Below are positions 9,140 through 17,730 of a stretch of 64,000 nucleotides of DNA, in pieces; within the stretch, counting starts at the first letter, position 1, and every line of letters begins with the position of its first letter. The stretch spans positions 1 through 64,000 of the forward strand of contig JACRDG010000020.1 of NCBI GenBank assembly GCA_016218715.1, in the 5' to 3' direction. Origin of the DNA: Desulfomonile tiedjei (lineage in GTDB: Bacteria > Desulfobacterota > Desulfomonilia > Desulfomonilales > Desulfomonilaceae). The notes under the pieces are model-generated. The model saw only the letters and a program-made list of their open reading frames with translations, was not told the DNA's origin and made no database searches. Both the position numbers and the translations under genes were made by a program.

Positions 9140-9583
9140 CGAACCTCCTTTGATTCACACTGCCCAAACGGTTGAAGTGATTGGTGGGTGAAAACTACTT
9201 GAATAGCCGGTTGCGCTAGCCATCCAGGGCATTTTCCTTCAAGCGCGGCGATTTCACCATGACGACTCTCCGGCAGTTCCTCCCTACCCGCCGAGAGAAA
9301 TACTTTCCGATTCGGCCGACATGATAACCACTTCTCAACTCTGCTGCAAGAAAGATTGTAGCCTCTGCGTAGCCGGTTAGTCTCACGCCGGATTATTCTT
9401 GCCTCCGAAGATCGAAAGAGACTTCCTTCGGAAAAACTTGGTTCACAGTCTAGGTTTTTCATTCGGCCGGTGCCTAACAAGTGGGTGGGGCTTGCGAACA
9501 TCGACAATTCACGGAAGGAACTGGCCGGCGGTTCACCTTTCTGCAGGCCTTCTTATGGAGTTTTCTGGAATGGGCTTGGGAAG
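9140..9583. other. Intergenic region, nothing recognised
   Basis: 444 bp between two minus-strand methyltransferase genes. A 123-codon minus frame (9136-9507) overlaps it but lacks a Shine-Dalgarno site and any family character, so it is not called. No repeat or terminator was seen. Confidence 0.5.
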
Positions 9584-10366
9584 CTACGAACCGGTGGAAT
9601 CAGGCGATTTGATCACGAGGCCCTGCCCTGTGGGCAGGGACAGTACGTCTGCATCTTTGGTCTTCACCACAGCGTCAAGGGCTGACTTCTGGGTTTCATG
9701 CCCCTTGAAACAGTAGTCATCGAGCAAGACAAATGCACCGGGAACCAAGCGATCCCAGAAGAACTTGAAGGCCTCCACTTCAGGGAGCGAACAGTTCATA
9801 TCGAGATGCAGGTAAGCAATGCGCTCACTCTCCACGGAGTCCAAGCTCTCGGGGACAGGTCCTTGCATGATGCGCAAGTTCTTCCACCGAGAGAAGTTTG
9901 CCCGTACGGATTCCACGTCATTGATATATGTACCATTTTTCAGCCATGCGGCGGATCTTTCCAATACACCAGCCTTGACGTCTTCTTCCGTCACATAACG
10001 TGCGTCTACCCCACTAAAGGTGTCCAGAAGGTAAAAAGTCTTGCCGAGCGCGTCCCAGTCCAGGTATTCCATGATGGCGGAACTACGGAATCCGCGGTTG
10101 ACGCCACACTCCACAAAATCGCCATCGACTTTGCTGGCCGAACGAGCGACCCACAGGACCACGTGAATCCGCCAGTGTATACGGTAGTCGACTCCCTCGG
10201 CCGTTACCCCTCTTTCGTAGGCTCTGCAAAACGCAGGATCTAGCATGAAATCATGATGGTGAATGGATCGCAAACCGTCCTGGTCGTAAACATCTGGCAA
10301 TCTCCTGGAGACGGTGTATCCCGCCGCCTCAATGAGTCTTCTGACCAGCGCTTTGAGTGTTCTCAA
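9584..10366 (-). CDS. TylF/MycF-type O-methyltransferase family protein
   Basis: 260 residues. The start is TTG at 10366 with AAGGAG nine bases ahead; no ATG lies close by. The glycine motif DFVECGVNRGFRSSAIMEYL (about residues 80-100) is the SAM-binding motif I of the macrocin-O-methyltransferase (TylF) family. The later HLDMNCSLPEVEAFKFFWDRL and VLLDDYCFKGHE stretches hold the acidic metal-binding residues of that family. Family members methylate sugar hydroxyls in antibiotics and surface glycans. No glycosyltransferase adjoins it here, so a glycan substrate is only a guess. Confidence 0.85.
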   Translation of the reverse strand: MRTLKALVRRLIEAAGYTVSRRLPDVYDQDGLRSIHHHDFMLDPAFCRAYERGVTAEGVDYRIHWRIHVVLWVARSASKVDGDFVECGVNRGFRSSAIMEYLDWDALGKTFYLLDTFSGVDARYVTEEDVKAGVLERSAAWLKNGTYINDVESVRANFSRWKNLRIMQGPVPESLDSVESERIAYLHLDMNCSLPEVEAFKFFWDRLVPGAFVLLDDYCFKGHETQKSALDAVVKTKDADVLSLPTGQGLVIKSPDSTGS

Positions 10367-10872
10367 GCCCCTGTACTCCTTGTTGGAAGAAGCTCATTCG
10401 TGGTCGGCCGACATCATACGACCGTCTTGCCACTCAGCAGGTAAAACCGGCCCCGGCTATGGGAAGGATGCCCCTGACCTTGAAAGACACTTCAGGGGTT
10501 CTCACCAGGCCCGGAGCCGAGATCCTTGGCACGTTGTCCCAGAAACGCTGCGTTGTCTTGGTGTTGAGCGTACCTTACTGCTCGCCTCCCGGTCAAGGAT
10601 AATCGGCCACGCGGTCCTGCTGTGGACAGAAACGGGGGGCAAATCGTGCTATGCGCCGAAGTGCGGGCGTTTCTGCCAGCGGCAAGAAAGGAACTCCCCA
10701 AAAGGGCGAGGATCATATCGGCCAAAGCGCGAATTCTTTCGATGGAATGCCTCTCAGTCAATACGCTTTCGTATGGGGTAGCGTGGTGACCGTAGCTGAA
10801 TTCTTGTTGCCACGCATGGTTGGACGAGGTTATACTCATCGGAATCTCGAACCGAACCAAGGTGGACCGCTC
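10367..10872. other. Intergenic region, nothing recognised
   Basis: 506 bp between divergent genes. Overlapping short frames on both strands (10314-10781, 10492-10860) look like noise. Promoters for both sides must lie here but no convincing -35/-10 pair was found. Confidence 0.5.
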
Positions 10873-11157
10873 ATGAAACCTTTTATCATGCCGCTTTTAT
10901 TAGCCATGCTTCTGGGGCCGCTGGCCGCGTGGGATGCAACCGGGGCCTGGGCTCAGAGCCGCCACGAACCCCGAATCGAGGGAGTCAGTTTTTCCGAAAT
11001 GGCGCGATGGCAATCATGGTACGGTGGGGGGCCTTCTTACGGCCCGGCGGGGCTCCATGGTTGCGGAGTTGACTCCGTTCAGCCAGCGCCGGTTTATTGG
11101 GAGCCGGTATCGTTCGAAGTCAAGAAGGTTCGAAAGGGGAAAAAGGCCCGAAGATAG
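10873..11157 (+). CDS. Small secreted protein of unknown function
   Basis: 94 residues when started at ATG 10873, with AAGGTGG upstream. Residues 1-27 form a Sec signal peptide (MKPF, hydrophobic core, cleavage after AWA in TGAWAQS). The mature part is about 67 residues, rich in Gly, Pro and Trp in the middle, with a single Cys, and ends in a strongly basic KKVRKGKKARR tail. The open frame extends further upstream (10651), but those codons encode no signal peptide. I do not recognise a family. The basic tail may bind membrane, nucleic acid or cell-wall polymers. Confidence 0.6.
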   Translation: MKPFIMPLLLAMLLGPLAAWDATGAWAQSRHEPRIEGVSFSEMARWQSWYGGGPSYGPAGLHGCGVDSVQPAPVYWEPVSFEVKKVRKGKKARR

Positions 11158-11280
11158 CATTGGCCTCGCAACGTATCACTTCGCGCTTCCCCAGAGCGTT
11201 TGCTACGCGCCCAGACCATAACCCGTTTTTCTTACCTTGCAATATTGTGCCGAAATTAACCAACGGGTTGACTGTCGGTA

Positions 11281-11703
11281 TTACTCTCCCGAGAAACGGT
11301 GTTGCTCGCTCATGTATCGGTTGCACTGCTCACGGAATTCCAGGACTACCTCTCGAATCGGCCTCGCTCGCTCCTTGGACTCCTTACCGAGCATCTCCCA
11401 AAAGCTCTCAAGAAGAGGGTACTCGTCCTCCGTCAAGTCAATGCTCAGAGTGCTCCCACATCGACAATTCCGATATTGCATTGTGTGGAGCGCATCACCG
11501 GAATCCTTGTAGGGCTCCAGTCCGTGACCAACGGGCAAAGTATCCTGAATGTATTGAGGAAAATCGGCATATTCGTGGCCGCAGGTGCGGCATTTCTTGG
11601 GGAACAGTCTTGAATGTTTCCCAACGTCAGCAAAAGCCTTGATGTACTTCAAAAAGTTCGCGTTGTACTTCTGGCTCGCGTTTGCCTCTTCCACTCGTGT
11701 CAT
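11281..11703 (-). CDS. Small unknown protein with a zinc-ribbon cysteine pattern
   Basis: 140 residues started at ATG 11703, which has GGAGAG about eight bases ahead; the frame extends to 11886 without coding character. Residues about 34-75 hold CRTCG and then CRCG, spaced by roughly 40 residues, a likely four-cysteine zinc site. The C-terminal half is helical and charged (LTEDEYPLLESFWEMLGKE, KERARPIREVVLEFREQC). I do not recognise the family. It lies among other small Cys-containing unknown genes between 10.8 and 16.9 kb. Confidence 0.6.
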   Translation of the reverse strand: MTRVEEANASQKYNANFLKYIKAFADVGKHSRLFPKKCRTCGHEYADFPQYIQDTLPVGHGLEPYKDSGDALHTMQYRNCRCGSTLSIDLTEDEYPLLESFWEMLGKESKERARPIREVVLEFREQCNRYMSEQHRFSGE

Positions 11704-12156
11704 GATGTGTTCTCTCCGATGGGATCCATCCGCGGAATTCATCCCGGAACTCTGCAGCGGTGAAGCTGTTTCTCGGGTCTTTGGGTCTTTTATCGGTCTG
11801 AGGACTGTGCCAGCAGCCTCCACGGAGGTGGCGGCACGGGCCACCACAAAACACGACAGAGGCAAGACCGTGGTCAGGGTACCCAATGAGATTGACTTGT
11901 ATTGTCTTTCAGCGTACTACACGGCACGCCACCCGGTCAATTACGACCGTGCGCGAGTCACTGCACGGCAACAGACTGCGGCACCTTAACGGTAAAGATG
12001 GGATGACGACACCCCTCAGCCCCTCCATTGGTAAACTTGGATGACGGCCTGGGCTCTTCGCTTCCCGGAGTGTTGATATCTCTGAACCGCAGCAGCGCCT
12101 CCTTTCTCGGTGCGTCTATTCCCGATTTCGCGATCAAGAACTCTCCCAATACTCTG
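11704..12156. other. Intergenic region, nothing firm
   Basis: 453 bp between two minus-strand unknown genes. A 74-codon minus frame (11958-12182, GTG start) overlaps the end of the upstream gene; its AAAGGTG site is 13 bases from the start, too far to support it. Nothing else was seen. Confidence 0.45.
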
Positions 12157-12720
12157 TCAGACTGAAGCCGGATCGGGTTCACGGCCGTACTGGCACCTTT
12201 TGCAGAATTCGAGCTTCATCTTGGCCAGCATACGCGACGTGCGAACCGATGCCTGACGTTGCCATCCTTCGCAGGCTTTTCGGGAAATTTTGCTGAGCAT
12301 TCCGGGAAGGAGGCATTCTCGGAGATCCGCTCTCTCTTGAAAACGTCTGATCTGTTCCGCGACCGACTCGCCGTCGTTTAGTCGCAGTTGTCCGGACACG
12401 GACTCTTGGCGAGGAACGGACACGCTTCTGCTTTCAGATCGTTTGCATGTTCTCGGCGCGCTCGCTCCTGCCGCCCTGGGGGATCCGAGCCGTGAGGTCC
12501 TTTCTGCCGCGGGACGGTCAACTCTGGACGGGGGATTGCGAACGATCCGCTGCATCGAGCTGCGCCAGAGTTGACGGCAATCGGACTCACCAACAGTCTT
12601 GACATGATACCTCTTATCGGACCGTTCTTGAGTATCGGCTTCACACGGTTCGGCAACTGGCACGGCGGCTGTCGCGCAATCGTAGTCGTTATGGGAAAGG
12701 GCTTCCTGCATCCGAGACAT
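12157..12720 (-). CDS. Unknown protein with C-terminal cysteine pair
   Basis: 187 residues started at ATG 12720, which has AAAGGAGAG five bases ahead, a near-ideal ribosome binding site; the same AAGGAGAG motif precedes the small gene at 16727. The N-terminal 120 residues are Arg/Ser-rich and look disordered. The C-terminal 60 residues look folded (SVAEQIRRFQERADLRECL) and carry ACEGW and CKRCQYG, possibly a zinc site. No family is recognised. Reality of the gene rests on the ribosome binding site and the ordered C-terminus. Confidence 0.5.
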   Translation of the reverse strand: MSRMQEALSHNDYDCATAAVPVAEPCEADTQERSDKRYHVKTVGESDCRQLWRSSMQRIVRNPPSRVDRPAAERTSRLGSPRAAGASAPRTCKRSESRSVSVPRQESVSGQLRLNDGESVAEQIRRFQERADLRECLLPGMLSKISRKACEGWQRQASVRTSRMLAKMKLEFCKRCQYGREPDPASV

Positions 12721-13088
12721 GGGGCTCTCCTTTGCTATTCTCCGCAAATCTTCGTTATGAATGTTCCCTGGAGCCGGCCGGTTGGGAATCTTCGGCTGGG
12801 GCATATCTGACGCCTCAACCTTCACCCTATATGACGCACCATAAGATCAATTTGTTCCAAGATGTTACAAAAAAAACCTCTAGCATAGCATCTCTAAATT
12901 CCCATGATGTACCAACATGACAACATTAAAGCTACGGTTCCCTTTCGGCTTTCATGGGGTTCGCATGAACAGCGACAGGACGGTTGCCAAGGCAAGTTAA
13001 CCCACTAGGTTACCTTTCGTTTGTGTCACGAATTTTTCTGTGCTGCCAAGGACCGTGCGACGACACCTCAAATCACCCTCCACTGAGA

Positions 13089-13113
13089 AGCTCGGGTCAC
13101 GGCCCGGGCTTTT
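13089..13113 (+). terminator. Rho-independent terminator without an obvious upstream gene
   Basis: Stem AGCTCGGG (13089-13096) pairs with CCCGGGCT (13103-13110) with one G-T pair, loop of six, then TTTTCGTCTTT. Its orientation fits plus-strand transcription. Confidence 0.6.
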
Positions 13114-13155
13114 CGTCTTTCTGCCCCGTGTGACAACGCGAGATCCACCTCGGGT

Positions 13156-13184
13156 TTGACATCTGGGTGGTCCTGGAAGAGAAT
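13156..13184 (+). promoter_or_regulatory. Candidate sigma70 promoter
   Basis: TTGACA (13156-13161), 17-bp spacer, GAGAAT (13179-13184, four of six consensus bases). It lies about 80 bp before the gene at 13263. Confidence 0.45.
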
Positions 13185-13262
13185 CAAGCTCTGTCCGGCA
13201 GACGCATAAATCAGCCCGAGGAACGCACCCGAACCTCACGATTGAAGGAGGGAACAGACGCG

Positions 13263-13796
13263 ATGGGCACTTTAATCGCAATCTACGTTCACTGCTCAGA
13301 CCCGATGACTGCCTCCTCGTTTCCGGCCGATTACCCACACGCCTACACGGAGGATGGCTGCACATTCTACGCTGTCGAGAAGCCAATCGAAGAGTGGGAG
13401 CCCTCGCTTGAGGAGCTGGCGAGCATATCGGAGCGATTCAAAACCGATGTCATATGGCTCAGCTTCCAAAGCGCCGTCGAGGCATTCATGTTTCACCACT
13501 GGAGCGCGGGCGTCTATCTCCGAGGTTTGGTGTACGGGTGTTACGAAGAGGAACGCACGTGGGATCAGGTTTACGGTTCAACTGAGCCGTGGGAGAGCGA
13601 GGCTTTTTTTGATCCTGCTGAATTACAGCGGCTAGTCGATTACGCTGCAAGCGATACCGAGAAGAAAGAACTCCGAAGAATTTGGCGCGAGAACGACATC
13701 ACTCGGGGAAGATGGGATCCACCGGTCGACGCCCGTGAAGCAGCACGCAAGGTAGCCGAGTTCTATCGTCTTCCCGGTTGGGGCTTGAATGAGTAG
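13263..13796 (+). CDS. Conserved-looking protein of unknown function
   Basis: 177 residues started at ATG 13263 with AAGGAGGG upstream. It is soluble, acidic and rich in aromatic residues (repeated Trp, Tyr, Phe), with no signal peptide. It begins MGTLIAIYVHCSDP and ends with a compact REAARKVAEFYRLPGWG segment. The composition and clear ribosome site argue it is a real single-domain protein. I have a vague memory of similar proteins in other phyla but cannot name a family or a function. Confidence 0.7.
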   Translation: MGTLIAIYVHCSDPMTASSFPADYPHAYTEDGCTFYAVEKPIEEWEPSLEELASISERFKTDVIWLSFQSAVEAFMFHHWSAGVYLRGLVYGCYEEERTWDQVYGSTEPWESEAFFDPAELQRLVDYAASDTEKKELRRIWRENDITRGRWDPPVDAREAARKVAEFYRLPGWGLNE

Positions 13797-13865
13797 TACT
13801 TCGTGGGCTGCTGACCTGCATCGCAAGATCAGGAGTGCCGTTAGCTGGCAAGTCAGGCGTCTTCC

Positions 13866-14056
13866 CTATCGCGACCACTTTGCCGGCCTGACATCCTTGG
13901 ATTCCAGCAGCGCTCCGCAACGGGGGCAATGGTGATTTCTTGACGGTAGGTGGGGCTGTCTTTGTTTGCGTCGACCCATATCACCAGCTCGGTTCGATGC
14001 ATGGAGCGGGGGAGGATTCGGACGAGAGGGTGACCGCAGGAGTGGTGAAGGCTCAT
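13866..14056 (-). pseudogene. Frameshifted small zinc-ribbon protein gene
   Basis: From ATG 14056 the frame reads MSLHHSCGHPLVRILPRS and onward to EITI at about 13930. One base off, the same strand continues with CPRCGALLESKDVRPAKWSR and a stop at 13866-13868. Joined, this makes a 60-odd residue protein with CGH at the start and CPRCG near the end, a typical zinc-ribbon layout. In the unshifted frame the second cysteine pair is lost and translation runs on to 13853. A single missing T in the ATTGCCCCC stretch would explain it. Either a true mutation or an assembly error. Confidence 0.55.
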
Positions 14057-14150
14057 GAGATTTCTCGTGGGAGAATGTCTCCCCGGCAACCAGCGGCCAC
14101 AGGGAGGTTCGGCAAAGGCAGCGTGGGGTTACCTGTCGATCCGGTACGAG

Positions 14151-15782
14151 TCACCCGGGAACATCGGAGTGGTCACCCGGTAGTCCTCGCCCCTCGGTCC
14201 ACAAGCGGCTCACATTCTTCTCTTTGGCTGAGTCGGTTCGCTGGAGTTCCAAGGCTCTCAGCATGAACAAGTTTTCGCCCATCAACAAAGCGAGGAGATA
14301 GAAACGGAGGCGGCTGGGGTTGTTTCTATAGATGCCAACAAGCTGTCGCCAGAACTGAATCCGCGTTGACCGCAACAGCCCCTGTCGCCAAATCAGTCTT
14401 AACAAAGCGACAAAGTCGTACACATGGTCCTTCAGCGGTCGTTCATCACGCTCGTCACCCTTGCCGTCTTTCTCGGTGACCAGTCCGAGCTCCTTCCGAG
14501 TGGGCCTCATGGTCAGATAGTAATGATAGACTCGCTGCAGAAATGCCGACGGCTCGTACAAGCGGTTTATGAGATCGCAGTATTCCTCGATGATCTCTCC
14601 TGCCGGGCGGGCAGGAACGAAATTTAGGGTCCATGCAGTAAGCAGCAAGTCATGAGAAACGCCTTCCAGCAGGCGGCCTTCGCGTTCCAGACGGTGCCAC
14701 AGAGCAGTGTTCGGGGGAGCGCCGAGAATATTTATCATGACAATCGGCAGGTTAGTGCGTTCGACCAGCCTTCGTATGCGTTCCCCAGCTCCAGCCTCTT
14801 CATTGTCGAATCCGATAATGAAACTCCCCATGATGAAGAGGCCGTTTGTATTGATAGTCTGGATTGACTCGGCTACCGGATTCCTGAGGTTCTGTTTTTT
14901 GCCTGTGAACTCAAGCACTTTCTCGTCCGGGGACTCAATCCCAATGAAGACGGTGCTGAAGTTTGCCAAGGTCATCAAGTCGATCAATTCCTTATCTTGT
15001 CCCAGATTCAGAGATGCTTGGGTCCAAAAGCCAAACGGATGCCGGTGTACCCGCAGCCAGCTGCTCAATTCTCCAAGAAGCTCCCGTGCATAGGCCTTGC
15101 TCCCAATAAAATTGTCATCCGCAAAAAAGATTTCACGCCTCCAACCTAAGGAGTGGAGATATTCGAGTTCGGCAATCACCTGGTTGGTTGCTTTGTGCCG
15201 GAGTCTGCGTCCGTACAGGGTTACGATGTCGCAGAATTCACAGTCAAACGGGCAACCTCTCGTCGTTTGAACGCTCATCAACATGTAGGCATCTAGGTCG
15301 AGGAGATCGAAACGAGGTAATGGAGAGCTGGTCAAATCCGGCTTGGACGGTTCCTCGATGATGCAGCGTTCGTGCCCGGAAGCCAAGGCTTCGAAGAATG
15401 GGCTCAAAGAGCTTTCTGCCTCACCCTTGACCACAAAATCAGCGCCCATCCCAAACACTTCTTCCGGAACCGACGTGGGATACGGCCCTCCCACAACCAC
15501 TGTCTTCCCGCGACGCTTCCCTTCGCGAATGAGATGCCGCACGTCATCCGCTTGTTCGATCAGAGCCGATATCATTACCATTTCAGCCCAGTTCCAGAGA
15601 TCCTGGGTGATTTCCTGGAACACGCGATCAACGAGACGCAGGGACCACGCCGCGGGCAGAAGAGCAGCCATTGTTATCAATCCGAGTGGTGGTAGCGTAC
15701 TCTTTTTTCCGGCAAGCTTTAGCACCTCGTCCGATGACCAAAACGTGTACTTCGACTTGGGATTTACCAGAAGGACTCTCAC
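14151..15782 (-). CDS. B12-binding-domain radical SAM protein with DUF4070-like C-terminus
   Basis: 543 residues from GTG 15782 (AGAGGATCA ahead); the frame extends to 15839. Residues 1-140 form a cobalamin-binding-like Rossmann domain (VRVLLVNPKS, VVVGGPYPTSVPEEV). The radical SAM cluster motif is CPFDCEFCD (about residue 180), followed by FFADDNFIGSKAYARELL and FIGIESPDEKVL, typical of the BchE/HpnJ-like group. The C-terminal 170 residues resemble DUF4070. Members methylate or rearrange unactivated carbons, for example in hopanoids or chlorophylls. No hopanoid or tetrapyrrole gene is nearby, so the substrate is unknown. It appears as a lone gene. Confidence 0.88.
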   Translation of the reverse strand: MRVLLVNPKSKYTFWSSDEVLKLAGKKSTLPPLGLITMAALLPAAWSLRLVDRVFQEITQDLWNWAEMVMISALIEQADDVRHLIREGKRRGKTVVVGGPYPTSVPEEVFGMGADFVVKGEAESSLSPFFEALASGHERCIIEEPSKPDLTSSPLPRFDLLDLDAYMLMSVQTTRGCPFDCEFCDIVTLYGRRLRHKATNQVIAELEYLHSLGWRREIFFADDNFIGSKAYARELLGELSSWLRVHRHPFGFWTQASLNLGQDKELIDLMTLANFSTVFIGIESPDEKVLEFTGKKQNLRNPVAESIQTINTNGLFIMGSFIIGFDNEEAGAGERIRRLVERTNLPIVMINILGAPPNTALWHRLEREGRLLEGVSHDLLLTAWTLNFVPARPAGEIIEEYCDLINRLYEPSAFLQRVYHYYLTMRPTRKELGLVTEKDGKGDERDERPLKDHVYDFVALLRLIWRQGLLRSTRIQFWRQLVGIYRNNPSRLRFYLLALLMGENLFMLRALELQRTDSAKEKNVSRLWTEGRGLPGDHSDVPG

Positions 15783-16283
15783 TGATCCTCTCTTATGCCC
15801 ACTGGCCTCCTTTGCCAAAAGGGAAGCTGCCACCTGCACGCGCTCCGCAACTATGCAGCGGCGCTATATGCCTTGGGCCTTAGATTTCAAGGCGCTCTGC
15901 CGAGGTTCTCCCGGGCGTTAAGAACCAAGATTATGACGCCGTCTTGCCATTTCGCTCGTCTTGGTACCGGTGAACGGCCAGGGGAAGGTTCCCGTGACCC
16001 CGAGAAGGCCCCCCTATCTCCTCCTAAAAGACCAGACAGATGCAAGACCGTCGTCACATTGCTGGAAGAACCTGCACCTTCATGCTTCCCAAAGTACCTC
16101 GACGCACGCTTGCCGGTCAAGCACAACATGGAGAAGGCCAGCGAGAGGAGGGAAAACGAGCGCAATCACCGAGAAGCGGAGGGGGTCCCGCCGGGAGGTA
16201 TGAGCGCATGGCGGTTGGGCAAGAAGGGTGCCAAATGGAATCGCGCTCGGACTTCGAGGTGTCCTCAGCCCCGATCTGCCAAA

Positions 16284-16336
16284 AATTATCTGATTGCTAG
16301 GCGATCCCAATACGTTAGCTTACCGAACAGATAATT
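16284..16336. repeat. 9-bp perfect inverted repeat beside tRNA-Gly
   Basis: AATTATCTG (16284-16292) and CAGATAATT (16328-16336) are exact inverted copies with a 35-bp interval. The interval and flanks both contain GGCGATC. Confidence 0.7.
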
Positions 16337-16360
16337 ACATGAAAGGACAGGCGATCTGGA

Positions 16361-16393
16361 ATTTACTGACGATCTACTGACGATTTACTGACG
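16361..16393. repeat. Three tandem 11-bp repeats 40 bp beyond the tRNA-Gly 3' end
   Basis: Units ATTTACTGACG, ATCTACTGACG, ATTTACTGACG abut without spacing. An 11-bp period places each unit on the same face of the helix, as in protein-binding arrays such as integrase arm sites or iterons. Confidence 0.85.
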
Positions 16394-16433
16394 CGTTTTT
16401 GAGGGGTGGGTCTGAATGATTTCATGGGGTTGG

Positions 16434-16508
<75 letters not shown>

Positions 16509-16672
16509 GTCGAAGATCTGTATACCGCACGGGACAGGATCCTGTCAACCCCCAATTCTCGGATGACCTCAGGGTATGGCCGGAAGTCTCCTGTGACATC
16601 GAAATGCCTTGTACCTGCAGGCCACAAAGCTTGTGTGGAGCGGCTGCAACGTCGGGCGGAAGAGAGAACGCG

Positions 16673-16696
16673 AAAACCCCTTTCCGAAGAAAGGGG
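16673..16696 (-). terminator. Rho-independent terminator with TTCG tetraloop
   Basis: On the minus strand CCCCTTTC-TTCG-GAAAGGGG is followed by TTTTCG. The eight-base-pair stem with a UUCG loop is exceptionally stable. It lies 31 bp past the stop of the small gene at 16727-16921 and separates it from tRNA-Gly. Confidence 0.85.
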
Positions 16697-16726
16697 CTCG
16701 ATGAAACAACTCCGGAATTGAACCGC

Positions 16727-16921
16727 CTAGGAAGTTGGTAGAGTTAGGAAACCGCGCTCCTGTAAACGCCGAGCTATGTCGGATATCATGGCGTACCTCA
16801 GGCCCGTCCTTGCATGGATCTTGTCAAGGCTTCTGATCATTTTCCGGCCGTTGGTGTCCATTTCCTTCAATAACACGCTCTCGATCATCTTGACCTGCTC
16901 AGGATCGTAGTACCAGGACAT
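16727..16921 (-). CDS. Small unknown protein, possibly winged-helix
   Basis: 64 residues, ATG at 16921 with AAGGAGAGCTC directly ahead, and a strong terminator just after the stop; both support a real gene. The protein is charged and helical. The C-terminal segment (AMISDIARRLQERGFLTL) looks like the recognition helix and wing of a small winged-helix DNA-binding fold. It contains no Cys and no membrane segment. No family is recognised, and the DNA-binding idea is a guess from local sequence pattern. Confidence 0.6.
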   Translation of the reverse strand: MSWYYDPEQVKMIESVLLKEMDTNGRKMIRSLDKIHARTGLRYAMISDIARRLQERGFLTLPTS

Positions 16922-17180
16922 GAGCTCTCCTTTCGAGCGACATGTCTCCTCAGAACTGCTTGCCGTTGTGATGGAGCAGGCATGGCGACCTCATTCAAGA
17001 TGATAATAACCATTGCGGCTCCCGGCCAGAAATGTCGGAAAGAATTCCTCAACCGCGCCATCTTTGTCGGGCAGGGGTCACAATTCGGCACGCAACGCCT
17101 TAAGCGCTGCGGTTCGTGAATGAACCGATGAGAATAACAGGAAGTCAGAGTATGCCCGCGAGGCGCTATCCTTCGCGGGG

Positions 17181-17618
17181 TCAGGCGAAATCGATGAGGT
17201 CTCCGTTCTTGACCGAGCCGCCCTGAATCACTACTGCGAAGACACCCTTTTCCGGCATGATGCACTCGCCTATCTTGTGGTAGATGGCGCAGCGGGTGTG
17301 GCACTCCTTGCCGATCTGGGTCACTTCAAGGACAGCGGATTCACCGACCCGGAGCCGATCTCCCGGCTTAACCGATCCGAGGTCAAAGCCCTGCGTGGTC
17401 AGGTTCTCGGCGAAGCTGCCAGGTTTTACTTCCAGCCCTTTGGCAGCCATGGTGCCGATCTCCTCGCTGGAGAGGAGCGAAACCTGGCGATGCCAGTCAC
17501 CACCGTGCGCGTCTCCGGCCAGACCAAAGCCGACTTCCAGCAGTCCCGAGCCCACGTCGGTCTTTGGGGTGCCCTTCCTCTTGCTTACGCACACTGCAAT
17601 GACGGTTCCAGCACTCAT
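17181..17618 (-). CDS. MOSC domain protein
   Basis: 145 residues, the size of a stand-alone MOSC (molybdenum cofactor sulfurase C-terminal) domain; GGAG precedes the ATG at 17618. Family marks are GLAGDAHGGDWHRQVSLLSSEEI, read in parts, the GSFAENLTTQG motif, and the Cys in GKECHTRCAIY that is thought to carry sulfur or bind the cofactor. Small MOSC proteins like this sit near moa genes in many anaerobes; here moaC is 45 kb away. The exact reaction is unknown. Confidence 0.9.
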   Translation of the reverse strand: MSAGTVIAVCVSKRKGTPKTDVGSGLLEVGFGLAGDAHGGDWHRQVSLLSSEEIGTMAAKGLEVKPGSFAENLTTQGFDLGSVKPGDRLRVGESAVLEVTQIGKECHTRCAIYHKIGECIMPEKGVFAVVIQGGSVKNGDLIDFA

Positions 17619-17730
17619 ATCAAGACTCCAGTACCCTTGCTCTCCAGGGAAATGTTGTTCGCAGACGGGTTACGGCTGAAGCCCTGGTCGTGGAAAGGCT
17701 CTTCCGCAACCCCATACCGGCAAATCTGTA

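Larger units (their letters stand above)
12721..13262. other. Intergenic region with A+T-rich segment, hairpin and terminator
   Basis: 542 bp. 12835-12930 is clearly A+T-richer than its surroundings. A 9-bp hairpin with one mismatch lies at 12994-13016 (AAGTTAACC / GGTTACCTT). A plus-strand terminator at 13089-13113 has no plus-strand gene before it, which leaves room for a small RNA. A promoter for the next gene is at 13156-13184. Confidence 0.5.
15783..16433. other. Gene-free region ending at tRNA-Gly, with structured repeats
   Basis: 650 bp. The first 480 bp hold only overlapping frames with no family character. The last 150 bp contain a 9-bp inverted repeat (16284-16336) and an 11-bp tandem triplet (16361-16393), listed separately. 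This is a plausible remnant of a tRNA-linked integration site, but no integrase gene or fragment was recognised. Confidence 0.5.

Noticed and set aside
9136-9507. 123-codon minus frame upstream of the PrmC-like methyltransferase
   Set aside because: No Shine-Dalgarno site, no recognisable fold, basic composition as in random frames.
11958-12182. 74-codon minus frame with GTG start
   Set aside because: Ribosome site is 13 bases away and the sequence has no family character; kept only as a remark in the gap entry.
15887-16165. Minus frame of 92 codons near tRNA-Gly, checked as an integrase remnant
   Set aside because: No tyrosine recombinase motifs (no R-H-x-x-H-R-Y pattern) in any frame of 15783-16433.
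16361-16393. 11-bp tandem repeats considered as a CRISPR array
   Set aside because: Units abut without spacers and are too short; no cas genes are present anywhere in the window.
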